Assembly (NCBI GenBank): GCA_003260075.1
Contig: QLIY01000871.1
Span: 1,129 to 65,128 of the forward strand
Direction: 5' to 3'
From: Phallusia mammillata
Lineage: Eukaryota > Chordata > Ascidiacea > Phlebobranchia > Ascidiidae
DNA length: 64,000 nucleotides
Made by a program: the position numbers and the translations under genes
In this document: piece by piece, positions 9,201-19,056 of the stretch
Position numbering within the stretch: position 1 is the stretch's first letter
How the letters are laid out: each line of letters begins with the position of its first letter
Notes under the pieces: model-generated
Seen by the model: only the letters and a program-made list of their open reading frames with translations
Databases searched by the model: none
What the model was told of the DNA's origin: nothing

Positions 9201-11110
9201 CGGCCGCATTGGCTAGTGTAGCCATTCAACGGCACTCCAGTTTGTTGGGAGCACAGGGTACAACCCCATGCATCACCTAGTCTGTGCGATGCCACAACTG
9301 GACATACAGCACAGATGAAACTGGCTCACAATGGCCAAGCAACTGCTTGGGAACCACAGTGAAGTCGGCTCAGTGTCACAGTATCAATGTAAAAGCATAT
9401 GAGCCAATAAATGATAAGCTGCAGACAGTGCACACTGTTTCGACCTATAAGGTCTCATCAGTGCAGCTGGTGACGAGAGATCGGCCGCATTGGCTAGTGT
9501 AGCCATTCAACGGCACTCCAGTTTGTTGGGAGCACAGGGTACAACCCCATGCATCACCTAGTCTGTGCGATGCCACAACTGGACATACAGCACAGATGAA
9601 ACTGGCTCACAATGGCCAAGCAACTGCTTGGGAACCACAGTGAAGTCGGCTCAGTGTCACAGTATCAATGTAAAAGCATATAGAGCCAATAAATGATAAG
9701 CTGCAGACAGTGCACACTGTTTCGACCTATAAGGTCTCATCAGTGCAGCTGGTGACGAGAGATCGGCCGCATTGGCTAGTGTAGCCATTCAACGGCACTC
9801 CAGTTTGTTGGGAGCACAGGGTACAACCCCATGCATCACCTAGTCTGTGCGATGCCACAACTGGACATACAGCACAGATGAAACTGGCTCACAATGGCCA
9901 AGCAACTGCTTGGGAACCACAGTGAAGTCGGCTCAGTGTCACAGTATCAATGTAAAAGCATATGAGCCATTAAATGGCTACACTAGCCAATGCGGCCGAT
10001 CTCTCGTCACCAGCTGCACTGATGAGACCTTATAGGTCGAAACAGTGTGCACTGTCTGCAGCTTATACTACTTTACCTTGCAAAAATGGTCTGCAGCTAG
10101 CTCTCCACTTTCAAAATAAGCAATCAATCTTGGGGCATTCTCTGGGTGGATGACACGTCGAGTATAAGTGGTACATTGAGGTAAAATGTTCACTCTTAAC
10201 CCACTTGTAGTTAAGGTAACTTCCGCTTCGTGACACTGACCGTACGACACTGAACATGAGATTCACCATTAGAAATCAAATCATTTTAACAATCTACCAT
10301 TCCTATACAATTCTGACATCAAAAAAAATGCTACATGGCGAGTCACGCTAGCTGCAGCGCATTTTCGAATTTTTTCACGGGGTTCGAACCCAGGACACTC
10401 CCGGGGACGAATCCCGATCAGTTTTTTTTTATTCTGTATATGGGTCAGGCGCGCTGGACAATAGGTCTTCTTGGTGGTATGCATAGTTAGGCCCTACTTT
10501 ATATTTTACGTTCGAACCCAGGACACTCCCGGGGACGAATCCCGATCAGGTTTTTTTATGTCTCTATGTGGGTCATTCGCGCAAGATCTTTCGGCCAAGT
10601 TCATGCCTCATTTTCGATTTTTCTCCATCCGCTTGTTGCAGTTTATGACAGCGCAATTGTGCTTCGCTATTCTAGGCCTGGTGAGGAGTTTTTACCAGTT
10701 TACTGGTACAATGTTTTACACCGGGCCCATAAGACCTGAATGGAATGGTTTTGTCAAAGTATTTGTTTGATTTCAGTCGTTTGAAAATAATTAAAACTTA
10801 AAAGATTCTGCAGTGACTGCATAATTTGTTTTTTGACCTTGTTATTGATAACAGAAAACAATGTTTTAAAGCACCTCTGCAAACAACCAACTTGAAGTTG
10901 TTCGTGCAAATGCAATATTTTAAGTTACACAATTTTCAATGGTTTCATTTGATAAATTGCAATATTAAGTTTGCAAATTTATATGCCGCGAGTAAATAAA
11001 GTTTTAAATGGCTATGTTTTAATTTTAATGATGCCAAAAACCTGCTTACCTCGATGTAATCAACTGATAGAGCAGACGAAAAGAGCAACATTTACCAGTC
11101 GAATTGACAT
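3185..11110 (-). CDS. CUB-CUB-ZP domain protein, multi-exon gene
   Basis: Exons read on the minus strand: 11110-11050 (signal-like), 10249-10077, 8313-8198, about 7916-7567, 6746-6593, 6205-6157, 5550-5134 (interrupted), 4920-4763, 4272-4101, 3864-3794, 3698-3509, 3293-3185. All borders are GT-AG, and phases agree at every junction except 8198/7916, where one base is out. The order is signal peptide, two CUB-like domains, then a ZP domain containing the CWAT hallmark, a YIHCDVTVC strand and a KKRR basic cleavage site. ZP proteins of this kind are membrane-anchored precursors that are cut and polymerise in extracellular coats, for example egg coats; a role here is inference. Two features would break this allele: an in-frame TGA in exon 1 and a MITE in exon 5550-5134. 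The gene could be a real but badly assembled allele or a decaying one. Confidence 0.8.
3509..3698 (-). CDS. ZP-C terminal strands exon
   Basis: It encodes CIAPPSGGEAADAKMFIRN, SFVWTNFTDAEQFIYIHC and DVTVCQNSTGQC. This is the classic end of a ZP-C domain: Phe-x-Phe, then Tyr-Ile-His-Cys-x-Val-x-Val-Cys. The donor is CAG|GTGAGT, phase 0. Confidence 0.92.
3794..3864 (-). CDS. ZP hallmark exon (CWAT)
   Basis: A short 71-nt exon reads LKDCWATRVENSSGLPNYP. Cys-Trp-Ala-Thr is the most conserved ZP-domain motif. The exon leaves two bases that join in phase to the next exon as Gly. Confidence 0.92.
4101..4272 (-). CDS. ZP-C exon
   Basis: A 172-nt exon, in phase with both neighbours, encodes NFDVALNFFTNEHFNESL then VTVPNNIFAEVKLVEMFSN. 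It corresponds to the ZP-C segment just before the Cys-Trp-Ala-Thr hallmark, which lies in the next exon. Confidence 0.85.
4763..4920 (-). CDS. ZP domain exon
   Basis: The exon runs from a TTTACAG acceptor to a GTAAGG donor in phase 2. It encodes NDIVSVSFLIWRF, then VIQRDVQNKLNVTCVFDA. This is the ZP pattern in which a bounded strand with an Arg precedes 'V-x-Cys-x-Phe/Tyr' at the linker between the ZP-N and ZP-C halves. Confidence 0.8.
5134..5550 (-). CDS. ZP-N exon interrupted by a hAT MITE
   Basis: From the acceptor at 5551 the exon reads VTADEQNTLD. After a 243-bp MITE plus one 8-bp target copy it continues YEFGDTLYIALDRETP to EGAYK and a GTAAAA donor at 5133. Without the MITE and one target copy the exon is 166 nt, exactly 55 codons plus the one base needed by the previous exon, so the ancestral exon was intact. 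With the MITE the frame meets a stop inside the element. FGDTLYI and the cysteines fit a ZP-N strand pattern. Confidence 0.8.
5277..5519. mobile_element. hAT MITE with perfect 8-bp TSD, inside a ZP exon
   Basis: The ends are CAGTGGTTCTCAACC and GGTTGAGAACCACTG, perfect 15-bp inverted repeats of hAT type. The 8-bp target duplication GTCTAATG is present at 5269-5276 and 5520-5527. The interior is short and non-coding and repeats 'gcggaccggt'. The insertion splits exon 5550-5134 of the minus-strand ZP gene. Confidence 0.95.
5691..5931. repeat. about 115-bp direct duplication around an 11-G run (ZP gene intron)
   Basis: 5691-5805 and 5817-5931 are almost identical and are separated by 11 G at 5806-5816. 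I take this as one locus assembled twice around a filled gap. No coding sequence is seen. Confidence 0.85.
6157..6205 (-). CDS. linker exon into ZP domain
   Basis: A 49-nt exon between TTTTGTAG and GTAAGT reads GTEQSMRVCQTEGLTIP when joined to its neighbours, in phase on both sides. It supplies one cysteine, probably the first of the ZP-N half. Confidence 0.7.
6593..6746 (-). CDS. CUB domain 2, second half (exon)
   Basis: The 154-nt exon follows the previous one in phase 0, giving DFLY-FKDDQG. It contains LTLIFVSDNFGAQQGFN, matching the CUB C-terminal pattern (hydrophobic strand, Ser-Asp, ...Gly-Phe). It ends LPSG in phase 1. Confidence 0.85.
6877..7220. repeat. 183-bp tandem duplication, intronic
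   Basis: The block from 6877 (TTTTTTCAGAAATTTGGG onward) recurs from 7060 with a period of 183 bp and near identity, here without a G run. It lies in the intron between the two halves of CUB domain 2. Confidence 0.85.
7567..7916 (-). CDS. CUB domain 2, first half (exon, duplicated by assembly)
   Basis: The exon encodes CAFEIKHD, then CGEDATGPVYNLQSPNFPSNYP, a textbook CUB start (SPNFPSNYP), then the Cys-x-Trp strand and TFSIENAFDFLY before a GTGAGT donor. The middle is present twice: 7591-7661 and 7680-7758 are near-identical and are separated by ten G at 7662-7671. The true exon therefore holds one copy, and the printed sequence shifts frame across the run. Confidence 0.8.
8198..8313 (-). 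CDS. CUB-like domain 1, second half (exon)
   Basis: The exon starts VYEGSDDQGTLAGTLEGGG, then LHILCHKPYNGSTKNCYAR, and ends at a GTAAGT donor in phase 2. It resembles the exon at 6746-6593 (both carry DDQG and a Gly-rich turn), as expected for repeated CUB halves. The next acceptor I can see (after 7917) is one base out of phase with it, so either a base is missing here or a different acceptor is used. Confidence 0.65.
8504..9147. repeat. about 310-bp duplication around a 10-G run
   Basis: 8504-8814 is repeated from about 8838 to 9147, with ten G at 8815-8824 between. The second copy continues into the 282-bp repeat array. This is an assembly-type duplication within a ZP-gene intron. Confidence 0.8.
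9137..10064. repeat. three 282-bp tandem units closed by an inverted 90-bp copy
   Basis: Unit starts GCTGCAGACAGTGCACACTG lie at 9137, 9418 and 9700 (spacing 281 and 282). The array ends at 9973-10064 with a reverse-complement copy of the first ~90 bp of the unit, so the block has terminal inverted repeats of about 90 bp. A diverged end-like copy is seen at 13529-13590 and a short one near 54250. This is probably a non-autonomous element whose interior amplified. Confidence 0.8.
10077..10249 (-). CDS. CUB-like domain 1, first half (exon)
   Basis: The exon is bounded by an acceptor ...TTCAG and a donor AAG|GTAAAG. It encodes 57 residues with three cysteines, ending LAADHFCK. Joined to the next exon it gives HFCKVYEGSDDQ, which has the spacing of the CUB motif Cys-x-x-Asp...Tyr-Asp-Gly. 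It is a divergent CUB domain and is called mainly from position and the junction. Confidence 0.65.
10373..10610 (-). mobile_element. two adjacent copies of SINE family A (tRNA-derived)
   Basis: Copies lie at about 10373-10470 and 10511-10610. On the minus strand each reads TTGGCCGAA..., then CGGGATTCGTCCCCGGG, then a B box GGGTTCGAAC. The head resembles a class II tRNA (A box like GGCCGAxxGGTC). An oligo-A tail follows. The first copy has a damaged head. Confidence 0.75.
11050..11110 (-). CDS. candidate first exon with signal peptide (CUB-ZP gene)
   Basis: ATG at 11110-11108 begins MSIRLVNVALFVCSIS, a short basic start followed by a hydrophobic core, as in a secretory signal. The exon ends at a strong GTAAGC donor in phase 1, which joins in frame to the acceptor at 10250 (Val-Ser-Tyr-Gly). 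However, codon 17 is TGA, so as sequenced the exon stops before the splice site. It may be a base error, a null allele, or not an exon. The matching phase and position are the arguments for it. Confidence 0.4.
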
Positions 11111-11440
11111 TTTGAACGTTTTGTTAGACAAAAGACATCTGTTTTATACCATCTATTGTACCTGCTAATATACAATATAAATGAATTATCAAAAGAAAAC
11201 GTATACAGTACTGCCAATATAACTTACAACTATATGCATTTGAACATAAACTAGTGCATAAGCATATGTTTGCCTGTCTAATTTTACATTTTTTATTTAG
11301 ATTTTGTTGAGGCCGACACGCTTGTTAATATAATTAGCAATACCAGTGTTATACTGCTATTCAGCTGCAACACTTCGTATGCGCCAAGTTGGTTTCCTTT
11401 TCTACATTATAACACACTGTGGCATAATTAGGCTCACAGC

Positions 11441-13091
11441 CAGTGGCGGCTCGTGCCTAAAATTTTTTGGGGTGCTGCTCCAATTTTTAGCCTTTTTTGG
11501 ACAAATATAAGTTGGCAATATATAGAAAAGCCACATTTCTAGTTTTCTAGTCATTGTTTTGTGTAGAAAAACAAGTAATACAAATCTTAATTAGCAACTC
11601 CATTGTGACGTAATGGTTGTTACGCAATAATGTACACGGGTGTAAACAGCAGACGGTATCATTGGGGAATTTTGTTTACTTGCACAGCGACGGGCCAAAC
11701 TCTATAACATGCAGTAATAATGTGGCACAAAGAACATTATATAGAAAAAATATATTAATAAATGAGTCGAAAAAGGTCTAAGTATTTCAATTGGACAACA
11801 TTTAAGTAAAACTGGTTATAACAATGACCACTAACTAACACACTTGCTATTCAGTCATTAACATGGCCATGTTTCATTTAAGTAACTTATAGTCACAGTC
11901 AACGTTTTCAATATCCTATGACACTTCACAGATTATTGCCATACAAAAAACTAGCCATAAAGCTTTTCATTGGAATCATAACTGACAAATTTAACAACCA
12001 CATTACATTTGTGTCAGAACTTGTTTATTTAAACATCTTTTCTTAATTTTTGTGTACAACTATTAATTGTTTGTAAGTTTCTTAACTGCTAAACTTGCTG
12101 CTTTATTTGGTGGCAAATAGCTTATAATTCCTTTTTTGAAGTACAAAACTCTGCAAGCTTTGAAAATTACAACACTCTCACTTAAATTTAAAACATATTA
12201 TTAAACCTTGTGCTTCTATTTTACAACCAAAATGAATCATAAAGCTATAGTTTAAGCAAAATAATTGATAGCTTCTTCCTTGATTTCCAAATGACAACCA
12301 AGAAACTGTTTTTTTTCTATTTAGTGCTATCACTGCAAGTGTTGTTTTTTTGGAAATAATGGTGTTCCTTAGAAAAGTTTGCATCCTTTTCAGTGTTGAC
12401 ATCCTTTTCAAGAACTGTTTTGCCTTTGAGAGACTNNNNNNNNNNNNNNNNNNNNNNNNNNNNNNNNNNNNNNNNNNNNNNNNNNNNNNNNNNNNNNNNN
12501 NNNNNNNNNNNNNNNNNNNNNNNNNNNNNNNNNNNNNNNNNNNNNNNNNNNNNNNNNNNNNNNNNNNNNNNNNNNNNNNNNNNNNNNNNNNNNNNNNNNN
12601 NNNNNNNNNNNNNNNNNNNNNNNNNNNNNNNNNNNNNNNNNNNNNNNNNNNNNNNNNNNNNNNNNNNNNNNNNNNNNNNNNNNNNNNNNNNNNNNNNNNN
12701 NNNNNNNNNNNNNNNNNNNNNNNNNNNNNNNNNNNNNNNNNNNNNNNNNNNNNNNNNNNNNNNCTCGAACAAGAAATCGAGAATGCAGCACCCAGTCGCC
12801 TATTTCGCCCGGCATGTAGCTTTTCCAAGTGCGCATGCGCACAAGTGCAAAACGTCACGATTCGTCATGAAACTGGAGCTGCAGTTCCACCATAGATAAC
12901 ATATTAATGCCCTAATTTTTTTTTTCATGAAAAAAATGCCGATCAAGGCGGAAATTATACTGATAAAAATTATACTTAGGAATAAAAAATAAGTATTATT
13001 AAAGTTATCTGTATTGTTGTGATAGGAATATTAGGTGAAAATTTCTAGGGGGTGCTGCAGCTCCGCAGCACCCTAGCACGAGCCGCCCCTG
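11441..13091. mobile_element. hAT-like element with 8-bp TSD, contains the N gap
   Basis: The ends are CAGTGGCGGCTCGTGC and GCACGAGCCGCCCCTG. The target duplication CTCACAGC is at 11433-11440 and 13092-13099, exact. Inside are AT-rich non-coding sequence and a 328-N gap. No intact transposase is visible. A diverged copy of the same element occupies about 14090-16911. Confidence 0.88.
12436..12763. other. assembly gap (328 N)
   Basis: An unbroken run of N inside the hAT-like element. Open frames crossing it are meaningless. Confidence 1.
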
Positions 13092-13099
13092 CTCACAGC

Positions 13100-13930
13100 T
13101 ATAAACACTTCAAGCCCCATAACACAACGCAGGTGATTCAAACCGGATCAATACAGTTGCGTCGCTTGGGGGGGGGGACTGATGCCGCTTCATCTAATTG
13201 TGTTAAACGAGCATTAAGTTATTCTCGTTAGTCGTCAGCGTCTTTTTAAAAACTCCTTTAAAAATATAACTATGCGCATCTAAACGCTCAATTGGATTTT
13301 GATCATAAGAATCGCAGAACACATTTTCGGGTTTACAGCTGTTTGTATCTTTCAAGGTATTTTTGATATATGTTACGTCCAATTCTTTTATCACACACAC
13401 ACAACTTAATATAACTCAAACAATTTTATATTTATTTTCAACAATTAATTAGCTCCGCAATGAAAAAGTATCTCTAAAATTTATAAATGCATTCAATCGC
13501 AAATAGTTGGCGGTGTGGGTCGAAACCATGCCAGCTGCAGACAGTGTACAATCTGTCTATAAAGTCCCATCAGTACAGATGACTAACAACGTACACTTTT
13601 GCTCATATACTATTACATATATATATGTTCTTGTCTGCTTCTATACCACATTTTGTTTTATGCCTTGTTGAATCAAGTGTTGCTAAAGCTTTGTGTAAAT
13701 CGTTTTACCAATAACGGTATCATATTGCTACCTCTCAGCTAAAACGATTCGTATGGTTTAGGTTTTCTCATATACATCAAAACACACTGCGGCCTAATTA
13801 GAGATTACCGGCGCAAACCATCGCAAACCCCATAACACAATGCATGTGACTCAAACCGGAACAATACAGTTTCGGCGGCTGTCCTATTACGATGCATCTC
13901 TATCCAACTGGGTTTAACGCGTAATACATA
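13100..13930. repeat. diverged segmental duplication of the hAT flank
   Basis: 13610-13930 resembles the joined flanks 11290-11440 plus 13100-13200. Both carry 'acacactgNggc.taatta', then 'ccccataacacaa', then a CAAACCGGA.CAATACAGTT stretch. The second copy lacks the hAT element, so it is a paralogous empty site. Ten G interrupt it at 13168-13177. Confidence 0.65.
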
Positions 13931-14089
13931 ACTCATGTGGTTCGACTATATTATGGAACCTGTATTTAATTATTCGTTACACTTTTAACCGTTTTGGTTT
14001 ATCACTGAAAAAAAAACATGAAGTTTTTACTTAAATCCTCCAAATCATTCGGTAAAAAAGCCTAATATTTTAGTATTTACTGTTCTTCT

Positions 14090-16911
14090 TTACACAAACT
14101 ATCTCCCACATTTCTAGATTTCCAGCCATTGTTTTGCGCAGAAAAATAAATACAAATCTCTAGCAACTCCATTGTGACGTCATTTTCGTTACGCATTAAT
14201 GTACACGAGTGGAAACAGCAGACTGCATCATTGGGGAATCTTGTTTACTTGCATGGCAACGGGCCAAACTCAATAACGTGCAGTAATACTGTGGCACAAC
14301 AACAGACGTGACACGGACTCGAAACAAAGCGGTTGTAAATACGTTAAAATACAACAACAATATATGGTACAAAATAGAAATAAATGAGTCGAAAAGTATT
14401 TCAGTTGGACAACATTTAAGAATAAGTGGTTATAACATAGACCACTAACTAACACACTTGCTATTCAGTCATTATGGTCATGTTTCATTTGAGTAATTTA
14501 TAGTCACAGTTATTGTTTCAACATATTCTATGACACTTCACAGATCTTTGCCACACAAAAAAACTTGCCAAAAAGCTTTTTATTGGTATCATACCTGACC
14601 AATTTAACAACCACATTACATTTGTGTCAGAATTTGGATTTGAACATCCTTTCTTTGAATTTTTTTGTGCAGACTATTAATTGTCTTTCAGTGTGCTTAC
14701 AATTCTTTTTTTTAAGTGCAATACTCCTCCAAGCTAATTTACCACACTCTCACTTAAATTTAAACCATTTTATTAAACCTTGTGCCTCTTTTTACAACAA
14801 AAATGAATCATAAAGTTTTAGTTTGGCCAAAATAATTGATAGCTTCTTCCTTGATTTCCAAATGACAACTAAGAAGGGGGGGGGGGTTTTTTCTATTTAG
14901 TGCTAGCACTGCAAGTGCAAGTATTTTGGAAACAATGGTGTTCCTTAAAAAAGTTTGCATCCTTTTCAGTGCTGAAAAGAACCGTTTTGGCTTTGAAATA
15001 ATTATGGAAATTGCAAAAAGGATTTTTCATCTTAATAATTTAACTTGTCAAAACATCATCTAAATCAGTGCTCTTCAACCTTTTTGGTGTGGTGAACCCT
15101 TAAAGTTGTTGTGGCGAACTCATGCACCCTGTTTACTTAAAAGGTAGACTAATATAAAAAGCGATATGAAAAATCGTTATGCATATCATCTTGTCAATTA
15201 ACTCCAAGCATATGTTCGCGACTTTTCTTTGAAACATCAGCGAAAAACCAACACTCGATATCGTAACATCACCCGAATGTAACACAGCCACTATCAAACT
15301 AGGCACGGGGATAAACATTTGAAAAAGTTGACCTGGGTCATTCATGAGTTTAAACCTACATCTTTTTTAATATCTTGAAAGTCAAATGTTAATGGTTCAC
15401 TAAAAGTTTGTGATGCACCCTTGCATACCTTTTGGTATGCTGGTACACCCCATGCGTATTTTGGTGCACACCGGTTGAAGAGCACTGATCTAGATTATTT
15501 TCAAAGTAATCATGAACATCAGCAGAAACGTTTTTATTTCAGTAACTAGCTTTTCCTTGTCAACAATGGGATATGCTTGGTGGTCACTACTATCTCCTCT
15601 GGAGAATGTTCATTATTAAGAAGCACTTCTTGTGAACCAATTTAGCAGCCACTGGTTAGAGAAACAGTACATGTCCATTATATCAATACAAATGATTGCA
15701 TTTTGTTGCAAATACTGTCCACATGGTGTGTTAAGAAACCAAAACTTGAAATTGTCATCACTCAGGTATTTCAAAAATCCTGTTCTGCATTTGCTTCTGC
15801 AATTGTTTGTTCTGCATTTGATATTGCCTGAATTTCAGTGAGGCATTTAACTTCACAGTCACAGAGCTATTTTTTGGTAGCATTCAGAACTAAAACTGAG
15901 TTATTCTTGTTGTTGCCTATTCCTGCATAACATATTTGGAATAGCAGATGTTTTATCCCATTTTGTCTTAAAACTTTTTAATTCATTTATTTGTTCTAAA
16001 GATAATCGTAACTTTTCAAGGCGTTAGATGACCTTTTTTTCTTTTTCAAGGTGATAGATACACTTTTTAATTCAATGATAACTGCAAAAAGGGGGGGGGG
16101 ATCCTGTTCTGCATTTGCTTCTGCAATTGTTTGTTCTGCATTTGATATTGCCTGAATTTCAGTGAGGCATTTAACTTCACAGTCACAGAGCTATTTTTTG
16201 GTAGCATTCAGAACTAAAACTGAGTTATTCTTGTTGTTGCCTATTCCTGCATAACATATTTGGAATAGCAGATGTTTTATCCCATTTTGTCTTAAAACTT
16301 TTTAATTCATTTATTTGTTCTAAAGATAATCGTAACTTTTCAAGGCGTTAGATGACCTTTTTTTCTTTTTCAAGGTGATAGATACACTTTTTAATTCAAT
16401 GATAACTGCAAAAACTGAAGCCCACTAACAGTCATCTTAAAAAGTCACGACTACCCTTTACACAATAAATTGAAAAATGGCAAAACAATTATTTAACTGC
16501 ACTCTCTGTCGAACTTAACAATACAATACACGGGTTTTTGGCTTTGGAGCACAGTAGACGTGGAACAGACAACACTACCGGCCGGTTCACACGCTACGTG
16601 ATTGGTGGACTGCGCGAGCCGCAGCACCCAGTCGTCTATTTCGCCCGGCATGTAGCTTTTACGAATGTGCGCATGCGCACAACTGCAAAACGTCATAAAA
16701 TGTCACGAATCTGGGGCCGCATAGTCTTGTCATATTTTTTTTAAAGGAAAATGATACCGATCCAGGCGGAAATTATACTTAAAATATATTGCTAAAAATA
16801 TAAAAAAATAAATATAATGAAAATTATCTGTAGTATTGTGGTAGGAATATTAAGTAAAAATATCGAGGGGGTGCTGCATCTCCGTAGCACCCTAGCACGA
16901 GTCGCTCCTGT
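14090..16911. mobile_element. second, decayed hAT-like copy, left end missing
   Basis: Similarity to 11530-13091 begins near 14093, and the copy ends with GCACGAGTCGCTCCTG at 16896-16911, matching the other copy's right terminus. It is longer because a second hAT element (15066-15487) sits in it and because 15781-16090 is repeated after ten G (16091-16100). A frame at 15632-15841 with HWLEKQY and a Cys-x-x-Cys may be a remnant of a hAT TTF-type zinc finger; this is weak. Confidence 0.7.
15066..15487. mobile_element. hAT MITE nested in older hAT copy
   Basis: The ends CAGTGCTCTTCAACC and GGTTGAAGAGCACTG are perfect inverted repeats. Flanks are ATCTAAAT and ATCTAGAT (7 of 8 match), a target duplication. 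A related left end appears at 63662. Confidence 0.92.
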
Positions 16912-18983
16912 GTTTCGCAATCATAAACTTTTGGGAAACAAGGCACGCAATGCACAACAACTGAACCACTATTATTTCAAACGAAAATGCAACGGAATGT
17001 TTGGTATTCAAATATGAACTACAGCAATTTTGTGTGCTCATCGTATATAACGCTTTGCAGCTGCAGAGCATTTAGTCATGCCTCACAATTTGTACCCTCC
17101 ATCGCTTTGCGCCCCATAACGTGTTAACGTTGCGCAGTTATTTCCGGCTTGGTGTTTGTTCAGGGCAACTGTAACATTATGTGTTCCTTAAAATCAAATG
17201 GCGACGCATTTTTAGGTCTCGAAAAGCACTGAACTAAGGAGGAGTGTTCTCTTCTACCTAGTTACACGGGATAAGTTGAACCAACCAGAGCAACTTTCTA
17301 CACCACACAACACAAAACGGTTAATTGCAGTGGCAGGAAGCTCGTCGACCAAACTTGTTTTAACTTCTGGTAAGAAATTCGAAAAAAATTTTTTCAAAAA
17401 AACAATATCTGAGAATGGTAGATTTTTATGTATGAGAATAGAAACGTTTGTGCGAAACAAACCATAGCGGCACAAGTATCAGAATTGTAAGTAAAGTCTT
17501 CGTGCCTATACCTGCAATAACAGTAACATAGGATCAGGTTGGTCCCTAAACCATTCCGTTGGCTAAAAAATGTACCCTTGGGCGTGGGGAAATCCGAACC
17601 AATTACAAGATTCTTTAAGGGACTAACGATTTACAAATGCCTTACAACTTGGACGTGCTGAAAGCTCTGTTGTTGGTGCTGTGCTAAGAAACACATGAAG
17701 CAAGCGCAGAATTTAATTTCTACCGAAAAACACATGTAACGCTTGATGAAGGTAGGAAAGAAAAACACAGCAGTTATAATTTTGTTATTTGTCTGTTATG
17801 TTGGGCGTTTCCAAAAAACGACGTTAAAAATTTTGATGCAAAAGAATCAGCTATTAGGCGTTTAAAACTTTCATGCAAAAAAATCAGTCACTTGGCAACT
17901 TTGGTAAACACGACAACACCATTATTGTGGCGCTTATACTTTTTTTAATACATCACTGCTGCTTTGGAAATATATTGCATTCTGTCCAAAGGCAATATAT
18001 TTGCAAAGCAGCAATGTATTAACAATTTGTGGTGTGTTACATGCAAAATGTTTATTAATTGTAGTTTGTGGTGCAGGAATATGCTTTTTGTGATTATAAT
18101 GTATCTATTATTACGGCCAACCAACTAAGGGTTTTTAAATCAAACAGAAACCGCAACGACTTACCGAAAATCATTATGATTGCGGAACCGTAAAAAATCC
18201 ATTTTTCACTTCGTTAAAAGTGCTGTGATTTTAACCAAACAAATTTATATAATGCAAAGTTTTCACTGGCACTAAACATAGTATTTCGGGGGGGTTCCCG
18301 AATGTCGGCTCTCATTAATGACATGTAAAAAACGATTAAAAAATAGATGCCAACTTCAACAACTACATGCGGTCAAAGTGACTAACTTGGGCATCTTAGG
18401 CATAACTTGGGCATCTTAGGCAATTTTCTTTCTTTTCTTAACGATCTTATTTTAGTAAAATGCGCAGATTTTTACACTTTTTGGGGTTACGAAGTATGAT
18501 AGGTTAAGAACTACTGATTGAAACAGTATGGCGTCAAACACACACACAAAAAAAAATTTCAACAGTTTGTTCATTTGCGTGACTTTCTCAAAGCACAGTC
18601 ATCTGTACAAACGTGTACCAACACCAAACATCAGATATTTTGAAAATGTTACAAGACAAATATACCTTATAATATAATGTTATATGGAAATATTTACTAA
18701 TTGCTGCTTTCCTATACTTGATGCATGCCATCAGGAATATATGATTGCCTTTTTCAGCGTTTCATTTTTTCAATTAAGACACAGAGCTGATGTATAACGG
18801 ATGCATTTGCTTGTTCTGTTCTGTTGCGAGTAACTAGTCCAACACAGTGCTTAAGTGGAAGTAGAACATAGTTGTGATTAGCTTCTTTCTAGTGTTTTTG
18901 CATTCCACAGTCAGAGTGTTATTTTTTTGTGTAACTAAGACATTTTTTAATCAGTGTTACGTCAGGCATCGTTGTACTTAAAA
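16912..18983. other. repeat-rich intergenic stretch, no gene seen
   Basis: 17290-17480 resembles 25140-25280 (shared 'cggttaattgcagtg' and 'aaaccatagcggcac'), and 17640-17800 resembles 25800-26000, so a dispersed repeat is present twice around the GPCR gene. A small direct repeat of about 17 bp lies at 18384-18420. No exon was recognised. Confidence 0.6.
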
Positions 18984-19056
18984 ATGTCTCATCATATGAT
19001 GGTTTTATTTGTTTGCTGGATAGGAATGTTTATCGTCCTTTATGCTGGAAGTGAAG
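18984..19056 (+). CDS. signal-peptide exon of the GPCR
   Basis: ATG at 18984 opens MSHHMMVLFVCWIGMFIVLY, a strongly hydrophobic secretory signal. It ends in phase 1 at GTATTT and joins in phase to the next exon (Val-His-Pro). This is the only ATG giving a signal in this frame. Confidence 0.85.

Noticed and set aside
9137..9970. CRISPR-like or gene repeat array
   Set aside because: Units are 282 bp and nearly identical throughout, with no spacers; eukaryotic element array.
9284..10035. Repeated open frames beginning MRCHNWTYSTDETG
   Set aside because: They arise from the tandem non-coding units; the frame ends differently in each copy.
12178..12899. Long open frames on both strands
   Set aside because: They cross the 328-N gap and consist mostly of undefined residues.
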